A DNA stretch of 64,000 nt. It comes from Microcaldota archaeon. Its GTDB lineage: Archaea > Micrarchaeota > Micrarchaeia > Micrarchaeales > CABMGC01. Shown piece by piece: positions 7,459-16,191 of this stretch. The notes beneath the pieces were generated by a model, which saw nothing but the letters and a program-made list of their open reading frames with translations, was not told the origin of the DNA and ran no database searches. Each line of letters begins with the position of its first letter. Position 1 is the first letter of the stretch. Both the position numbers and the translations under genes were made by a program. The stretch covers positions 1 through 64,000 of the forward strand of contig DAHXNY010000003.1 in NCBI GenBank assembly GCA_027365175.1, read 5' to 3'.

Positions 7459-10044
7459 ATGTCGAATGAAGGTTTGGAAGAGATAGTAGAGAAGCTTGAT
7501 TATAACGAAGCCTACGGATTCAGCGAAAAGAACGTACAGTACGAGGATTTTGAGAAGGGCTTATCCGAGAGCGTGGTTCGTAAGATATCAGAGCTGAAGG
7601 GAGAGCCTGAGTGGATGCTCCAGAAGAGGCTCACTGGTTATAAGATATTCGAGTCCAAGCCCATGCCAACGTGGGGGGCGGACTTGAGCAAGATAGACTT
7701 CAGCGATTTCTACTACTATGTAAAACCGAAGGGCAAGGAGTCCAACAAGTGGGAGGACGTCCCTGAGGACATAAAGAACACGTTCGACAAGCTCGGTGTG
7801 CCTGAAGCTGAGAGGAGGTTCTTTTCAGGGGCAGAGGCGCAGTTCGACAGCGGAGTCGTCTACTCACACATAAACGAGGAGCTTGACAAGCTCGGCATAA
7901 TATTTACTGATACGGACAATGCGGTAAAGAAGTACCCCGAGCTTATGCAGAAGTACTTCGGGACCATAATACCCCCTACTGACAACAAGTTTGCAGCGCT
8001 GAACACGGCGACATGGTCCGGGGGCACATTCATATACGTGCCGAAAGGAGTGAAGGTGCCGATGCCTTTGAACGCGTATTTCAGGATAAACGCGCAGAAA
8101 TCGGGGCAGTTCGAGCGCACCTTGATAATAGCTGATGAAGGCGCAGACGTGACGTACATAGAGGGCTGTTTTGTTGCAGGCACCAGAATCACTACAAGCA
8201 ATGGGCCTGCCAGGATAGAGGACATAAAGGTAGGAGATACTGTCCTTACACACGATGGCACCTGCAAGAGGGTGTACCACACCCAGGTAAGGCCGCATAC
8301 AGGAGAGATGTACACTATAAGATATTTCGGAGATTCAACACGTGAGATAAAAGCCACTGATGAGCATCCTTTCCTTATTTCGAAGAGAGCGAAGAGCGAA
8401 TACAAGAATGCTGATTGGAAGACAGAATGGATACAGGCAAAGGATCTTAAAAAGTATGATTATGTGGCAATGCCCATAGACAGGCAGGTAGTATCCAATG
8501 AAAGAAAGACCTTTGCCATAATCGCTAAGAGGAGTGGTGGGTCTGTGAAGACAGATCTGGAGTTACACACGGACAAGGATTTCTTCAGACTGGTCGGTTA
8601 CTATCTATCTGAAGGAAGCGTGATGAGCGGGCATCATGTCTCTTTTACATTCAATAAGAATGAAACGGAATTGGTACAGGACACGGCATCGTTGCTTGAA
8701 AGATACTTCGGTAAGAAACCGATAATCCAAAAGGAGGATAAGAACGGCATAAGCATAATGCTGTGTTCCACTATAGCTGCAAGGTTCTTTACTGAACAGT
8801 TCGGGCGTGGAGCCGGAGTTAAGAGCCTGCCGAAATGGGCAATGCTTGAGGATCCGGTAAAACAGGCTGAGATCATAAAGGGCTTCTGGCGTGGAGATGG
8901 CAGCTTTATGTATAAGCAGTATTCCTGGGGCACAAAGAGAATGTTCCGCATGAATACAATATCCGAGAGGCTGGCTGAACAGCTTAGAGATATGCTCTTA
9001 AGATGCAACATATTCGGTTCTGTTAATAAGGCAGTGAGGCCTGGGAACAGGCATACCATGCATGTTGTTTATGTAGGAGGAGAGTATTTGCAGGAGTTCG
9101 CCTCCTTGGTAGGATTCAAGACGCTTGTAAAGGCAGGGACAAGCAGGTACGAATATCTGCAGATGCTGAACATGCTGGGAGAGCAGAAATTGGTTTCCTA
9201 CGCAAAGATAACCGATAAATATGCATTTGTACCGATAAAAAGCATAGAGCATGAGCAAGTGACTAACGTACCTGTTTATAATTTCAGTGTGGAGGAGAAT
9301 GAAAGTTATGTTGCAGAGAACGTCGCTGTGCACAACTGTACAGCCCCGGTATATGCTGTGGACTCGCTGCACTCCGCAGTGGTGGAGATGGTTGCGATGG
9401 AAGGAGCGCACATAAGGTATGTGACAATACAGAACTGGTCCAAGAACGTCTATAACCTCGTTACGCAGAGAGCGCATGCTGAGAAGGATGCCAGAGTGGA
9501 ATGGATCGACGCGAATATAGGGAGCAAGGTGAACATGAAGTATCCGTCGATATTCCTGCGCGGAGATGGAGCGAAGGGCGAAGTACTCTCCATAGCTATC
9601 GCAGGAGAGGGGCAGATACAGGATTCGGGAGGCAAGATAATCCACATAGCTCCCAATACGACCTCTAAGATAATATCGAAGAGCGTTTCGAAGGGAAGCG
9701 GAGTGAGCACCTTCAGAGGGCAGATACGCGTTACCAAGAGCGCTGCGAATGTGAAGTCACACGTTTCATGCGATGCGCTGCTTCTTGATTCCGATGCAAA
9801 GACAAATACCTTCCCTTACAACAATATAGAGAGAAATGACGCGATGATAAGCCATGAGGCAAAGGTGGGCAAGATAAGCAATGATGAGATATTCTACTTG
9901 ATGTCAAGGGGCATAAGCGAGGATGATGCAGTAGCGATGATAGTGCTCGGCTTCCTTGACGATCTTACAAAGGTCCTCCCTATGGAGTACTCGCTTGAAC
10001 TGAAGAGACTGATAAAGTTGGACACGAGCAAGGGAGTAGGCTGA
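7459..10044 (+). CDS. sufB: SufB, Fe-S scaffold protein, interrupted by an intein
   Basis: Precursor of 861 aa. Removing the 390-residue intein leaves a 471-residue SufB, the normal family length. SufB is the scaffold core of the SufBCD complex that assembles Fe-S clusters in the cytoplasm. The N-extein runs through the family block ADVTYIEG and the C-extein resumes with CTAPVYAVDSLH, so the intein sits inside one of the best conserved SufB motifs. I start at ATG 7459, two bases after the HTH stop; an earlier start at 7417 would lie inside the HTH gene. Confidence 0.97.
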   Translation: MSNEGLEEIVEKLDYNEAYGFSEKNVQYEDFEKGLSESVVRKISELKGEPEWMLQKRLTGYKIFESKPMPTWGADLSKIDFSDFYYYVKPKGKESNKWEDVPEDIKNTFDKLGVPEAERRFFSGAEAQFDSGVVYSHINEELDKLGIIFTDTDNAVKKYPELMQKYFGTIIPPTDNKFAALNTATWSGGTFIYVPKGVKVPMPLNAYFRINAQKSGQFERTLIIADEGADVTYIEGCFVAGTRITTSNGPARIEDIKVGDTVLTHDGTCKRVYHTQVRPHTGEMYTIRYFGDSTREIKATDEHPFLISKRAKSEYKNADWKTEWIQAKDLKKYDYVAMPIDRQVVSNERKTFAIIAKRSGGSVKTDLELHTDKDFFRLVGYYLSEGSVMSGHHVSFTFNKNETELVQDTASLLERYFGKKPIIQKEDKNGISIMLCSTIAARFFTEQFGRGAGVKSLPKWAMLEDPVKQAEIIKGFWRGDGSFMYKQYSWGTKRMFRMNTISERLAEQLRDMLLRCNIFGSVNKAVRPGNRHTMHVVYVGGEYLQEFASLVGFKTLVKAGTSRYEYLQMLNMLGEQKLVSYAKITDKYAFVPIKSIEHEQVTNVPVYNFSVEENESYVAENVAVHNCTAPVYAVDSLHSAVVEMVAMEGAHIRYVTIQNWSKNVYNLVTQRAHAEKDARVEWIDANIGSKVNMKYPSIFLRGDGAKGEVLSIAIAGEGQIQDSGGKIIHIAPNTTSKIISKSVSKGSGVSTFRGQIRVTKSAANVKSHVSCDALLLDSDAKTNTFPYNNIERNDAMISHEAKVGKISNDEIFYLMSRGISEDDAVAMIVLGFLDDLTKVLPMEYSLELKRLIKLDTSKGVG
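8167..9336 (+). mobile_element. SufB intein with LAGLIDADG homing endonuclease
   Basis: In-frame insertion of 390 codons. It begins CFVAGTRI (block A, nucleophile Cys1), has TDEHPF (block B), two dodecapeptide-like endonuclease motifs LVGYYLSEGS at about residues 142-151 and IIKGFWRGDGS at about 236-246, and ends NVAVHN directly before an extein Cys. All splicing residues are present, so it should be active. The acidic residues of the two endonuclease motifs are Glu and Asp, so cleavage activity may also persist. Confidence 0.95.
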
Positions 10045-10102
10045 AGGTGTTTTTCTGGATTACAATGAGTTTGCAAAAAATGCGCATAGTTATTACGCCA
10101 GG

Positions 10103-11272
10103 ATGCCGGACGAGGTTAATGAGCTTTACAGCAGGAACAGCATAAAGCTCGAATATCCGAAGAGTATCACACGTGGTTCTTCTGTGATGGAGCGCGCTGC
10201 CGAGATTGAGAAGCAGCTCGATTCAAGGTTTGATGTCATAGTCTCTGATACCGAGGTGAAGAATACAGGTAAATTCGTAAAGGTGTTCTCTGCCGATGAG
10301 CTTCCCGATGACATAATTGGAAGGAAGATCACGGATGGGAGCGAAGACAAAATATCCGCCTACATAAATGCGAATTCCATGCGCATAATAAACATAGACA
10401 TACCAGACAATGAAAACGCCAAGATAGGGATCATGGCGATAAATTCCGGACACATGCCCTTCCAGGTGCTTGTCAGGTGCGGAGCTGGGTCCAAGCTGAA
10501 CCTCTTTGAATACTACTGCTCTGCAAAGCAGGACAGCTATTTTGTGGCACCGCTCCATGAATTCAGCATAGCAAGCAATGCGCATGCGGAGTTCAGCCTT
10601 GTGAACAACAAGGCGAGCGGCTCCTGCATGATGGGTTTTGCAAAGGCAGAGGTCTACGGGGGAGCGGAGCTGAAGGCGAACTTCGTCTATAGCGGTTCAT
10701 CGGTTACAAAGATGAAGTGCGAATTCTATGCCAATGAAGAAGGAGGCAGGATAGATGCCAAGGAGATAGTTGTAGGTGCAGCGGACCAGAAATTTGATAT
10801 TAATACATTCATTACAAATGCCAGGCCGAATACATATGCAAGGCTTGAGAGCGGAGCGGTGCTCGACGGCAGCTCGCTGTGCATGCTGAAGGGCTATGCG
10901 AAGGTGGAGAAGTTTGCAAAGGGGGCAATTTCAAGAATAGAAGAGCATGGGATACTGCTGAGCGAAGCCGCGCATATAGATGCGCTGCCGGATATGGCAA
11001 TAGACTACAGCGACGGCGTATCGGCAACGCACTCTGCTGCAACAGCCCCCATAGACAGGGATGCCCTGTTCTACATAATGTCCAGGGGGATAGACAGCGT
11101 TGAAAGCAGGAGGCTCTTCGTAGGAGCATTCATGTCTAAATACCTTTCAGGCATAACAAATCCATTGGCAAGGGAGCTTGCTACATCGCTGCTGCTTGAG
11201 AAGGCTGAGAGCGGATCTTTCGGAGAGATTCCAGGAATAAGCATGAAGAACGTATGGAACGCGAATTGGTGA
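10103..11272 (+). CDS. sufD: SufD, partner of SufB in the Fe-S assembly complex
   Basis: Protein of 389 aa from the first ATG. The C-terminal half has the SufB/SufD beta-helix features, including ALFYIMSRGIDSVESRRLFVGAFM, matching the end of SufB. The frame stays open and looks coding upstream of the ATG: from a CTG at 10055 it reads LDYNEFAKNAHSYYARMP, like the N-terminal helix ending in MP seen in SufD and in SufB here. GAAGGTG at 10043-10049 lies five bases before that CTG. The true start may be that CTG. Its partners are sufB upstream and sufC downstream. Confidence 0.95.
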   Translation: MPDEVNELYSRNSIKLEYPKSITRGSSVMERAAEIEKQLDSRFDVIVSDTEVKNTGKFVKVFSADELPDDIIGRKITDGSEDKISAYINANSMRIINIDIPDNENAKIGIMAINSGHMPFQVLVRCGAGSKLNLFEYYCSAKQDSYFVAPLHEFSIASNAHAEFSLVNNKASGSCMMGFAKAEVYGGAELKANFVYSGSSVTKMKCEFYANEEGGRIDAKEIVVGAADQKFDINTFITNARPNTYARLESGAVLDGSSLCMLKGYAKVEKFAKGAISRIEEHGILLSEAAHIDALPDMAIDYSDGVSATHSAATAPIDRDALFYIMSRGIDSVESRRLFVGAFMSKYLSGITNPLARELATSLLLEKAESGSFGEIPGISMKNVWNANW

Positions 11273-11276
11273 GAGT

Positions 11277-12008
11277 ATGAGACTTGAGATAAAAGATGTT
11301 TGTATAGAGATTGGCGGCAAGAAGGTAGTCAACGGCACGGATTTGAATGTCAATAGCGGAGAGCTGCACGTGCTGATGGGGCCCAATGGCTGCGGGAAGT
11401 CCAGCCTTGCGAAGGGCGTAATGGGGCATCCTGATTACAGGATAAAGAGCGGAAAGGTCCTTGTTGATGGGAAGGAGATAAATGAACTGCCTGCGAATGA
11501 ACGTGCGAAGTTAGGGCTCTTCCTGCAGTTCCAGGAGCCTGTAGAGATAGAGGGGCTTGGAATACTCAACTTCCTGAATGCCGCAAGGAACTCAATGAAG
11601 AGGGATACGAAGAGCGTTCGCGAGTTCATGAACGAGGTTAAGGAACGCTCGTCCGGGCTGAAGCTAAAGGAGGAGCTTGTGGGCAGATCTCTCAACACCG
11701 GCTTCTCTGGAGGGGAGAAGAAGAAGGTGGAGATATTGCAGATGCAGATACTCAAGCCAGGGATAGCGATACTTGACGAGCCTGACTCCGGCCTTGACAT
11801 CGATGCTGTGAAGATTGTTGCGGAGAACATAAGCAAGTTCATGAAGGAGACAGGCGCAGGAATTATCCTGATAACGCACTACAGCAGGATACTGCAGTAC
11901 CTCGAACCGGACCAGATACATATAATGAAGGACGGAAAGGTAATAATGGAGGGAGGAAAGGAGCTTGTGCAGAAGATAGAGAAGGAAGGGTACGAGAATG
12001 GTGTGTAA
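11277..12008 (+). CDS. sufC: SufC, ABC-type ATPase of the SufBCD complex
   Basis: Soluble ABC ATPase of 243 aa that powers conformational change in SufBD. Walker A is GPNGCGKSS near residues 34-42, the Q-loop is LQFQEP, the signature is GFSGGEKKK near 142-150, and Walker B is GIAILDEPDSGLD. The D-loop and ITHY switch His follow. It starts four bases after sufD and its stop abuts the sufS start. Confidence 0.98.
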   Translation: MRLEIKDVCIEIGGKKVVNGTDLNVNSGELHVLMGPNGCGKSSLAKGVMGHPDYRIKSGKVLVDGKEINELPANERAKLGLFLQFQEPVEIEGLGILNFLNAARNSMKRDTKSVREFMNEVKERSSGLKLKEELVGRSLNTGFSGGEKKKVEILQMQILKPGIAILDEPDSGLDIDAVKIVAENISKFMKETGAGIILITHYSRILQYLEPDQIHIMKDGKVIMEGGKELVQKIEKEGYENGV

Positions 12009-13247
12009 ATGCTCGATTCTAACAAGATAATAGGGGATTTTCCGATACTCTCACGGGAAAGAGACGGCAAGAGATTCGTCTATCTGGACAGTGCTTCCAC
12101 ATCGCAGAAGCCGCAGCAGGTAATAGACAAGATAGACGAATACTACACCGAGTACAACTCCAATATACACCGTGGAATCTATAGGATATCGGTAAGGGCC
12201 ACGGATGAATACATACGCTCCAAGGAGCTTGCCGCGAAGCTGATAAACGCAGACTCTTACAGGAGCATAGTCTATACCAGGAACACGACAGAATCGATAA
12301 ATCTTCTTGCGCTCTCATGGGCGGGAAGGAAGCTCAGAGGCGGAGACGGAATACTGCTCACGGAGATGGAGCACCACAGCAATATAGTGCCATGGCAGAT
12401 GCTTAAGGATAGGAAGAATACAGTAATTGATTACATAGCCCTTGATGAGAAGAAAAGGCTCATAGACATGGAGGATTTTGAGATGAAGCTTGAGGCGAAG
12501 CCCAAGATAGTCTCTTTCACCGCTGCGTCCAACGTGCTTGGGACTATAACCGAGATGGAGAAGATGACCAAGATGGCGCATGACGCAGGGGCCCTGGTGA
12601 TAATAGACGGGGCGCAGGCAGTGCCGCACATGCCAATTGACGTGAAGAGGATAGACTGCGACTTCATGGCCTTCTCAAGCCACAAGATGCTCGGCCCTGC
12701 AGGAATAGGGGTCCTTTACGGCAAAGAGGAGCTTCTTGAAGAGATGGAGCCGCTTCTGGGAGGAGGGGACATGATAAAGAGCGTTGATTTTGACTCTTGC
12801 ACATATAATGAGCTCCCGTGGAAGTTCGAATCTGGAACCTCAAACATAGAGGGAGGGATAGGGTTCGGAGCTGCGATAGAGTACCTTAACGGGATGGGCA
12901 TGCAGAATGTAAGGGAGCATGAGAAGGAGCTGACAGCATATGCGATAAAGAGGCTCAGGGAGGTCGGAGTCATGGTTTACGGCCCTCTTGATGACCAGAT
13001 AGACAGAAGAGGCGGAGCGGTATCGTTCAAGGTGAGCGGTGCGCACCCTCATGATGTCGCACAGATATTCGACAGTGAGAACATAGCCATAAGGGCAGGG
13101 CACCATTGTGCAATGCCTCTCGTGAACCAGGTGCTTAACGAGGATTCTGTTTCAAGGATGAGCTTCTACATCTACAATAAGAGAGAGGATGTTGATGCTG
13201 CGATAGATGCGCTGGCAAAGGTCAAGAAGGTCCTGAAGATACATTAG
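12009..13247 (+). CDS. sufS: SufS-type cysteine desulfurase
   Basis: PLP enzyme of 412 aa that removes sulfur from cysteine and supplies persulfide to the Suf scaffold. The PLP Lys is in SSHKMLGPAG near residue 226, the cofactor-binding Asp/Gln in IDGAQAVPH, and the catalytic Cys in RAGHHCAMPL near residue 362. These features are of the class II (SufS/CsdA) subgroup. Its ATG follows the sufC stop with no gap, as last gene of the operon. The sulfur acceptor may be the IscU/SufU-like protein at 53.8 kb. Confidence 0.97.
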   Translation: MLDSNKIIGDFPILSRERDGKRFVYLDSASTSQKPQQVIDKIDEYYTEYNSNIHRGIYRISVRATDEYIRSKELAAKLINADSYRSIVYTRNTTESINLLALSWAGRKLRGGDGILLTEMEHHSNIVPWQMLKDRKNTVIDYIALDEKKRLIDMEDFEMKLEAKPKIVSFTAASNVLGTITEMEKMTKMAHDAGALVIIDGAQAVPHMPIDVKRIDCDFMAFSSHKMLGPAGIGVLYGKEELLEEMEPLLGGGDMIKSVDFDSCTYNELPWKFESGTSNIEGGIGFGAAIEYLNGMGMQNVREHEKELTAYAIKRLREVGVMVYGPLDDQIDRRGGAVSFKVSGAHPHDVAQIFDSENIAIRAGHHCAMPLVNQVLNEDSVSRMSFYIYNKREDVDAAIDALAKVKKVLKIH

Positions 13248-13876
13248 CCTTTCTTCTTCAGCGCAAGTGCGACGATATCCTCGAAAAAGATGTGGGCCTT
13301 TTCCGAATCCGCAATTCTGAAGCCATTCGCGTCTATGAAATCATGCAGAGCCTTGCTGTCTGCCAGTGAGCTCTCGACCGTTATTATTGTGCCGTTAGTC
13401 TTGAGATGCTCTGCAGCCTGCCCTATGAAGAGCTTTGTCAATTCTATGCCTGTGGGTCCGCCGCTCCACCAATTCTTTCCCGATCTTACTTCATCGTCGT
13501 CCGGCAGATAAGGAGGATTGAATATTATTATGTCGAAATCTCCTTCTATGCTGTCGAAAAGATTGCTCTTGATGAATTCGCATTTATCTTCCACGGAGTT
13601 TAATCCTGCGTTCTCCCTTGCACATTCAAGGGCTTCTTCCGATATGTCTGACATTATGACGTGAGAGCTTCGTTTATCCATAGCAGCTATTATCCCCAGA
13701 GCTCCTGTTCCGGTGCCTATTTCCACTACGGTTAGCTCCTCGCCCTGCATATTCCTCAGAAGCATCTCTGCGGCAAGAAGAGTATCTTCTGCAGGCGCGT
13801 ATACACCGGTTCCTGCCTCTATCTTAGCTCCTTTTACTTCATGCATCGGTTGCACCTTCTCTTGCAGGAAAAGCAT
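13244..13876 (-). CDS. HemK/PrmC-like N5-glutamine methyltransferase (Mtq2/archaeal release-factor type)
   Basis: SAM enzyme of 210 aa. VVEIGTGTGALGI is motif I and NPPYLP is the catalytic motif that holds the target Gln amide. The short form without the bacterial N-terminal domain matches eukaryotic/archaeal Mtq2-type enzymes that methylate the GGQ Gln of aRF1. The frame stays open to an ATG at 13915, but the ATG at 13876 sits right at the antiporter stop (13878-13880) and avoids a 38-nt overlap. The 3' end overlaps the sufS stop by four bases, convergently. Confidence 0.88.
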   Translation of the reverse strand: MLFLQEKVQPMHEVKGAKIEAGTGVYAPAEDTLLAAEMLLRNMQGEELTVVEIGTGTGALGIIAAMDKRSSHVIMSDISEEALECARENAGLNSVEDKCEFIKSNLFDSIEGDFDIIIFNPPYLPDDDEVRSGKNWWSGGPTGIELTKLFIGQAAEHLKTNGTIITVESSLADSKALHDFIDANGFRIADSEKAHIFFEDIVALALKKKG

Positions 13877-13877
13877 T

Positions 13878-15164
13878 TCATTTGGCAGCTGCTTTTTCAG
13901 CCGCAGGGACCTCAAGTATCGGCTTGTATGAGATGAATACTCCTGCTGTGAATATCAAATTCGTTAGCAGTATTACCATGAAGATGGAATCCGTGAAACC
14001 TTGCACATATACTCCTGAAGTAAGTATGTATATGGCAATTAGGGCTGGTGACAGGCCTCTTGCAATATTGAAGTATGCCACGCCGCGTTCTATCTTCTGG
14101 GTCTCAGGATCTTTGGAGAATACTTTAGAGAGCACAGGCATGGCTATTATCCTTGCAAGGATTACAAGCGCGGTTACTGCGATGCCCAGCCCTATTATGT
14201 TGAATGTCACATGTGAGAGGTTGAACAGCAGGCCTATATAGACAAAGAAGAAGGTGCTTACGAAGAAGACTATCTCACGCTGATACTCCCTCGTATGGTC
14301 CACATAGTCATTGACAGAGAAGTACTTCTGGACAAAGGTCTCCTCCTCCCCCTCCTTGGCTTTGGTTATGGAGCCGATGTTGGCGAATATTATCCCGAAT
14401 ACGAATACTGCTATTGCGGTATTAAGTCCGAGTTGTGCAGAAATGCCATACGTTGCTATTACCATGGCTATCGTAAGCATCCAGCTGTAGTTCTTGCTGG
14501 CTTCCATGAATCTGTTAAGTATGTAGAGCCAGAATAAAGCTGAAACGACTCCCAGGGATGCTGCCCCCATTAGCTGGTAGAATATGGTAGGGCCGATGGC
14601 AACGGCTATTGCAGATTGAGCGTTTGGAATCACATATATGCTTATCAGCACCAATGGCACTACAAGCTGTAGTATATCGGAGAACACCCCTTCGTATACT
14701 ATGAAGGTGCGCAGGTTCTCAGGAGCTTTCATATTCTTCGCAAGCGTAGGCGCCGTTATTGAGCTTGGTCCCGATATGGCAAAGCTGAATATGAGTGCAA
14801 CTGGCCATGACCATCCCATTATATAGTATACAAATAAGCCTACTGCCGCCCCTATTATTATCTGCGTGAGCAGGATGAACTGGGTTGACGCCAATATGAC
14901 CTTGCTGAGGGTCTTTATTCGCATGTTCATCCCTATCTCAAAAAGGATGAACGCTATTGCTATTGCCGTTATGTATGGGTTCAGTTCGGTTATTATGCTG
15001 CTTGACCCTACATTTACAAGGTTAAATACGGGACCCATGAGCAGCCCTATTATCATTAAGGGAAGCACGCTGGTTATCTTTATCTTGTCAAAAAGCGCAT
15101 TTATGGCAAACCCTAAGAAGGATATGCCTGCTATGAATATGAACGCCAAGCCTATTGAAAACAT
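13878..15164 (-). CDS. Cation/proton antiporter, CPA2 (KefB/NapA-like) family
   Basis: Integral membrane protein of 428 aa with about 12 hydrophobic segments. It shows the family pattern of a glycine-rich first helix, a GPSSITAPTLAK segment near residue 150 and paired unwound helices. There is no C-terminal TrkA-N domain, so it is the transporter core alone. It exchanges Na+ or K+ for H+ and would help pH and ion homeostasis. The C-terminal tail is Ala/Lys-rich. It is the first gene of a unit with the glutamine methyltransferase. Confidence 0.88.
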   Translation of the reverse strand: MFSIGLAFIFIAGISFLGFAINALFDKIKITSVLPLMIIGLLMGPVFNLVNVGSSSIITELNPYITAIAIAFILFEIGMNMRIKTLSKVILASTQFILLTQIIIGAAVGLFVYYIMGWSWPVALIFSFAISGPSSITAPTLAKNMKAPENLRTFIVYEGVFSDILQLVVPLVLISIYVIPNAQSAIAVAIGPTIFYQLMGAASLGVVSALFWLYILNRFMEASKNYSWMLTIAMVIATYGISAQLGLNTAIAVFVFGIIFANIGSITKAKEGEEETFVQKYFSVNDYVDHTREYQREIVFFVSTFFFVYIGLLFNLSHVTFNIIGLGIAVTALVILARIIAMPVLSKVFSKDPETQKIERGVAYFNIARGLSPALIAIYILTSGVYVQGFTDSIFMVILLTNLIFTAGVFISYKPILEVPAAEKAAAK

Positions 15165-15312
15165 GATAATCGTGAGATTCTGTTATGGCTATATACCGAA
15201 CCTAACTAATAAATAGTTTATCTATCTTCCTTTCGTGGTTTGGCCTACTCCGGCATAACAGCAACGTTTTAATATCTTGACAGTACCATTTAGTACGAGT
15301 AAAGGTGCAGAT

Positions 15313-16077
15313 ATGTCTATTAGTAAGATTGGAATTGTGTTGAGCCTTGCAGTTTTTGCAATGGTTATGTTGCCATTCGTAGTCCATGCAGGTATTGTAA
15401 ATGGCGGGACGTCCACTACCAGCACGACAAGCATAGCATCTACTTCAACTGCTCCAAGCACTTCCACTTCAACAAGCACATCTACTTCCACTTCGTCAAC
15501 TTCTTCAAGCACTTCCACTTCAACAAGCACATCTACTTCCACTTCGTCAACTTCTTCAAGCACTTCCACTTCAACAAGCACGTCCACTTCCACTTCCATT
15601 TCAACGTCATCGACATCTTCTAGTACATCGACATCTTCATCCACGTCCCTTTCAACTACCGCACCTACAACAACAGTGCAGCAGTGCAACATAACTGAGA
15701 ACGACACTCAGCACCATGCATACGGATGGGGCTGGGGCTACTGGAATAGCAGTGCATCATATAACAATAACGACGCAGGCAATTACTCAGTATGGAATGG
15801 CGCATGGAAGGGCTTCATGGGCAATGACTTCACATTGTTCGGTCCTTCAATAGGGTATATGTATTACAATAACAACTTCAATGGCTTCCCGTGGAACCAG
15901 AATCATAATGGCTCTGGAAAAGACCACAATAACTGCGACAGTAACGGAGATTCTCATGGCGATGTGGAAGCAAGCAGCCATAGCAAGCATTGGAACGGAA
16001 CTGGAGGCAACGGAGATGATCAAAATAACAACAGTGGCTGCTGCGGAGGAAATAAGTCAAACGGACAGGACAATTAA
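15313..16077 (+). CDS. Secreted Ser/Thr-repeat and Asn/Gly-rich surface protein
   Basis: Protein of 254 aa. Residues 1-25 are a signal peptide (MSISKIGIVLSLAVFAMVML then a small-residue cleavage region). Residues about 33-118 are almost pure Ser/Thr, a likely O-glycosylated stalk, coded by 51-bp tandem repeats. The rest is rich in Asn, Gly, Trp and His, with Cys pairs near the end (SGCCGG). The ATG at 15313 is preceded by AAAGGTG at 15300-15306; a TTG upstream is less likely. A terminator hairpin follows. Function unknown; a cell-surface role is likely. Confidence 0.8.
   Translation: MSISKIGIVLSLAVFAMVMLPFVVHAGIVNGGTSTTSTTSIASTSTAPSTSTSTSTSTSTSSTSSSTSTSTSTSTSTSSTSSSTSTSTSTSTSTSISTSSTSSSTSTSSSTSLSTTAPTTTVQQCNITENDTQHHAYGWGWGYWNSSASYNNNDAGNYSVWNGAWKGFMGNDFTLFGPSIGYMYYNNNFNGFPWNQNHNGSGKDHNNCDSNGDSHGDVEASSHSKHWNGTGGNGDDQNNNSGCCGGNKSNGQDN
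15457..15599 (+). repeat. 51-bp tandem repeat, about 2.8 copies, coding Ser/Thr stalk
   Basis: Copies begin at 15457, 15508 and 15559. The first two are identical and the third is partial with base changes near its end. The unit is a multiple of three, so copy changes keep the frame. The near identity suggests recent slippage, so stalk length probably varies between strains. Confidence 0.9.
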
Positions 16078-16091
16078 GATAAGCATATCCT

Positions 16092-16124
16092 AATAGCAGT
16101 TATTGCTGCTATTTACTTTTTCTT
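16092..16124 (+). terminator. Hairpin terminator of the surface-protein gene
   Basis: AATAGCAG (16092-16099) and CTGCTATT (16106-16113) form a perfect 8-bp stem with a 6-nt loop, followed by a T-rich run. It lies 15 nt after the stop of the surface-protein gene. Confidence 0.65.
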
Positions 16125-16191
16125 TCTATCCGCTCACAGTATTAGTAGTTGCAGGACAGATATAAACTGTGTAAAAGTAGCCTGTTTCTTT

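Noticed and set aside
8998-9645. Minus-strand frame of 215 codons across the intein end
   Set aside because: It crosses the intein-extein junction antisense to sufB and has no promoter or motif.
15457-15599. Possible CRISPR-like array
   Set aside because: The repeats are contiguous with no unique spacers and lie in frame in a surface protein gene.
15222-15707. Minus-strand frame coding a Val/Glu/Asp repeat protein
   Set aside because: It is the antisense image of the Ser/Thr 51-bp repeats. The plus strand has a signal peptide, ribosome site and terminator, so the minus frame is a shadow.
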